DNA from: Orthonyx spaldingii
Lineage: Eukaryota; Chordata; Aves; Passeriformes; Orthonychidae
Assembly (NCBI GenBank): GCA_013397795.1
Contig: VZTJ01000074.1
Coordinates: 323,614 to 387,613, forward strand
Direction: 5' to 3'
DNA length: 64,000 nt
Positions within the stretch are counted from its first letter, which is position 1, and every line of letters begins with the position of its first letter. The notes under the pieces were generated by a model. It did not search any database, was not told the DNA's origin, and saw nothing but the letters and a program-made list of their open reading frames with translations. Of this stretch, positions 61,201-64,000 are shown piece by piece. Made by a program: the position numbers and the translations under genes.

Positions 61201-62227
61201 AATGTAAACGTCTGTCACAGCAGGAACTTGGAGAAAAATTTTCTGTCCTTGCATCTGATGATATGACTGCAGCCTTTTCTTTCAAAAATCTCAACCTATG
61301 CAATAGCTGCAAAGGATAAAAGGGTATCTGTGGCCTTCCAGCTTAGAATGGAAGTTTCTCTGGGCAGCACTTAACAGCATCTAAACCTGTGAGAGCTTAC
61401 TTCAGCTTCTGGGTGGTAAAACAGCACAAACGTGATTTCCTGAAGGGGATCTGAGTGACTTATGGAGACTCATGTGTGGAAGGACTGGAGGAGCTCCAGT
61501 GTACTGCTGAACTGGGATTACCACACTTTTCTCCCACCCCTTTTTGCCACACCACCACAAATCTAGGCAGTAAAAATAATAGCGATGCCCGAGGTCATGT
61601 CTAGGGTAGAAAGGCTTTACAGTGTGTGCTGTAATGGCAAAGCCCCCCTTGCCTGAACACAGCTATCCAAGGAAAGCTGTACTTTACATCTGCACTCTGT
61701 GAACCCCCCTCGTCACCCAGCCCAAAGCCCAGCAGAGTGACCCACGTGTCATGGCCACAGCTGCCCTCCCTGGCCGGAGCAGGGGTTTGGGAGCACAGGA
61801 AGGCAGCCCAGGTCCCACACGTCCTGGTCAATTGAATGATCACTGTGCAAACAAATCCCCTCAGTAGCTTGAAAAAAATCTCAAGTAACTCATTCATTTT
61901 TTCAAGAGTTGCTATGACACAAATGCTTCCTTTAACCGTGGGGAATAAAGGAGGTAACCATATCTCCTTGCATTTGAAAGACATAGACATCATGGACTTA
62001 TAATTGCATGCGCTCATGTTTAGCATCATTATTTTCTCTCGTTTTATCTTTTTTTTCCATGAGACCTTGCCCCACAGAGCCTTTCCACTGCCAAATCCGT
62101 AGCATCTACATTAGAGCACTTTAACAAGACAGGAGTATGTGTTGGGATCTGCAGCTCGGATTGCAGTGACAGCTCTGGATGGATTGTGCTTTCCTATCTC
62201 CTTGTGTAATCCTGTATGGAAAAGGGT
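55201..62227. other. Non-coding stretch, no gene seen
   Basis: About 7 kb without a recognised gene or transposon. The plus-strand frame 57855-58322 (155 codons) is hydrophobic only because the DNA is pyrimidine-rich. Overlapping frames on both strands at 58319-58694 and 56603-57200 are unmatched. A T-run lies near 59777-59788. Confidence 0.55.
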
Positions 62228-62251
62228 TATATATATATATATATGTATATA
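62228..62251. repeat. TA microsatellite
   Basis: About eight TA units, then GTATATA. A simple repeat, self-complementary and able to extrude, with no associated gene. Confidence 0.9.
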
Positions 62252-63888
62252 ATGCATGGCATGAATCAGCTATGACTTTCTCAGCCAGGTCTCTGTTTTC
62301 TTCACACCTGAGGACAAGGGCCAGGATGTTTTGCTCTGCAGAGCATCCCAGGGTATTTAGAAACTCATCTCGCTTGGATTTCAGGGAGGAGGAGCCCCAT
62401 TGTTTTGGAAGGACTTGCACCATATCTCTCCTGTGAGTTTACTCCAGAAGGTTTCTGCATGTGGGCATGTGGAGAAGCTGATATTTGTCAGAGAGCAAGA
62501 ATAAGCCACCGTTATTGCTGATTATCTCAGATTTCCTTTTTAGAGGATGGATTATGGCATAAGCTAGGGCATTACTACTGGTAGTAACACTACAGTATTA
62601 ACTACTGATTGTTAAAACAAGAAGGGAGGGGAGAGAACTGTTGCTCTTTTGGGGAACAAGATAATTTTGTTACTAGTGATGGCAACAATTCAAGCAGGCT
62701 TTCCCATGCTCACTCTACTCTTTTCCATGACTGTAAAGCAAAAAGAGCTTTTTACATGCAGAAAGGCAAGGGGCAAGGTGAAAGTTTTGCCAGCTGTCAT
62801 TTTTCACTTGATTCCCTTATTTTCAACATCACTGTGTAAATCCTGGCTAGATAAGCCTATAATAAACAAGCCTGTGTTTGCATACATGAGGGCATATAAG
62901 CACAAGTTGTATACTGATCCTCAGAGGCTTTGTAAAGTATGGAAGGTTTACTACCAGATATCTTGCTTTTGGAAGAATGAATGGGTATACAAACTTGGAT
63001 CTGCTCCCAGTCCCAAAGACCCATTCCTTGTGGAAAGGGCTAAGAGGGTAAGAGGGGATGGAGTTTGGGTGCCAGTGCTGTATGACCTCATACTTTGGGA
63101 ATTGGTACAGACACCAAGTGAGACTTTTCTCCCCCATCAGGTTGGAAATTGATGTTGAGATAACAGCAGTTTCCAGGGTCTGGTTAGTATTTTAAGCCTC
63201 TCAAAAGCCAAATTCAGTCTTCATGTCTGTCCTTGCAACCCACTATGTTGTGCAGAGTAAATGAAATGAATCTGAGAACAAATTCTACCTCACTAAAAGT
63301 GAGTCCTTTAACTTAGTGGCAAAGCCCATGACAATGAAAGTGAACATTTGGATATTTTTCAAATTTGAGTCCTTTTCAATTATTATTCTTTTGCTCATTA
63401 TCATTGATGAGCTTATTAGTGCAGTTTGAGGGAGGAAACCTGACTCTGCAGTTGGAGATTGCGTTCATTTCTTTGCAGTGTCCATGGGGATCTGGGGTTG
63501 TGTGGCACAGCCAGGGATGCAGCTGGCCAGGAACTGACTCTGACAGCAGCCAAGAGAAACCATTTTTGGGGAGGTAAGTGTGCAATAGGCACAGAAAAAC
63601 CCATCTCCAAAGCAGTAAAATGTAGATTCTATGCCTTGAAAATTCAAAAGTTTTATGCATTCAAAACCTTTTGTTTGCTCACCATTTGTAGCTATTATAG
63701 TTCTATAATATTTCCCTTTGTATCTATTGTGTTTATGATTTTCCTATAGATAGATGTGGGGTTTTTTTTATTCTTTTCACTGTATTCATGATGGCAATGC
63801 AATCTTAGGTGAAGAGTAGCACTACCTAGATTTCTGTCCCATAGAAAAGTATTCTTTTCAGGTCGTAAGCTTATTGTTCATGCTACAC
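62252..63888. other. Non-coding stretch with one long frame, no gene recognised
   Basis: No recognised gene. The plus-strand frame 62649-63152 (167 codons) is the longest outside GC-rich DNA. Its product would begin with a hydrophobic segment (about residues 5-28) and then be basic and aromatic, but it matches no family I know. A stop-free run of this size is about what chance gives once or so in 64 kb. Confidence 0.5.
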
Positions 63889-63907
63889 AAAAAAAAAAAA
63901 AAAAAAA
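63889..63907. repeat. Poly-A run
   Basis: Nineteen consecutive A's followed by GGATAAG. It could be the tail of a plus-strand retroposon or simply a homopolymer. No AATAAA lies just upstream and no retrocopied gene is recognisable before it. Confidence 0.85.
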
Positions 63908-64000
63908 GGATAAGTAGTTGTTCAGCCTATTTTCCCAGCACTGCTCCTTATTTTATGTGCTTCTATTATGTCCTACAGCTCATCTTTTCATTCGTATTGT

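Noticed and set aside
1..64000. CRISPR arrays, operons, phage or plasmid features
   Set aside because: No regularly spaced direct repeats, no dense same-strand coding, and the CR1 LINEs show a bird nuclear genome.

Overview
This window looks like ordinary nuclear DNA from a bird. Five fragments carry the 3' end of the avian CR1 (chicken repeat 1) LINE. They show its recognisable core, a GGTTGGAAGGGACC-type start and an ATTCTRTG-type 3' terminus read on the element's own strand. They lie at 6035-6245 (-), 15846-16205 (-), 18500-18630 (+), 32585-32900 (-) and 52961-53262 (+). There is no operon structure, no dense coding and no bacterial or phage signal. The species cannot be fixed from the sequence.

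I find no exon of a recognisable protein-coding gene and no tRNA, rRNA or known small RNA. The open frames are short, overlap on both strands, match no family I recognise and have lengths expected by chance. The longest ones sit in GC-rich islands where stop codons are rare, or inside CR1 copies. The window is best read as intergenic or deep intronic sequence.

Layout: 1-23 kb is gene-free, AT-leaning sequence with three CR1 fragments, a 21-base C run next to an NNN gap (11861-11888), a perfect small hairpin (21721-21746) and a possible weak LTR remnant (19787-19995). 23.6-24.4 kb holds a compact CpG-rich island. 24.4-31 kb is again empty apart from a doubled octamer motif. 31.1-31.5 kb is a CpG-rich block with a TATA-like box and a polyadenylation signal spaced as in a solo LTR or an orphan promoter. 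32.6-32.9 kb is a CR1 copy that still reads as the C-terminal tail of CR1 ORF2. 33-48 kb contains simple repeats (CTG, TA/CA, AAAC), a GC-rich block at 36.6-37.1 kb and AT-rich homeodomain-motif clusters that look like conserved regulatory DNA. 48.7-48.9 kb is a small CpG-rich patch. 53-55.2 kb has the best-preserved plus-strand CR1 fragment, a perfect 15-bp inverted repeat (54021-54056) and a CpG island with an embedded degenerate 12-bp minisatellite. 55.2-64 kb shows only simple repeats and chance ORFs.

I did not find a convincing new biological system. The items most worth checking are the three orphan CpG-rich blocks (possible unannotated first exons or promoters, or an LTR), the perfect inverted repeat at 54.0 kb, and the motif clusters as possible long-range enhancers.
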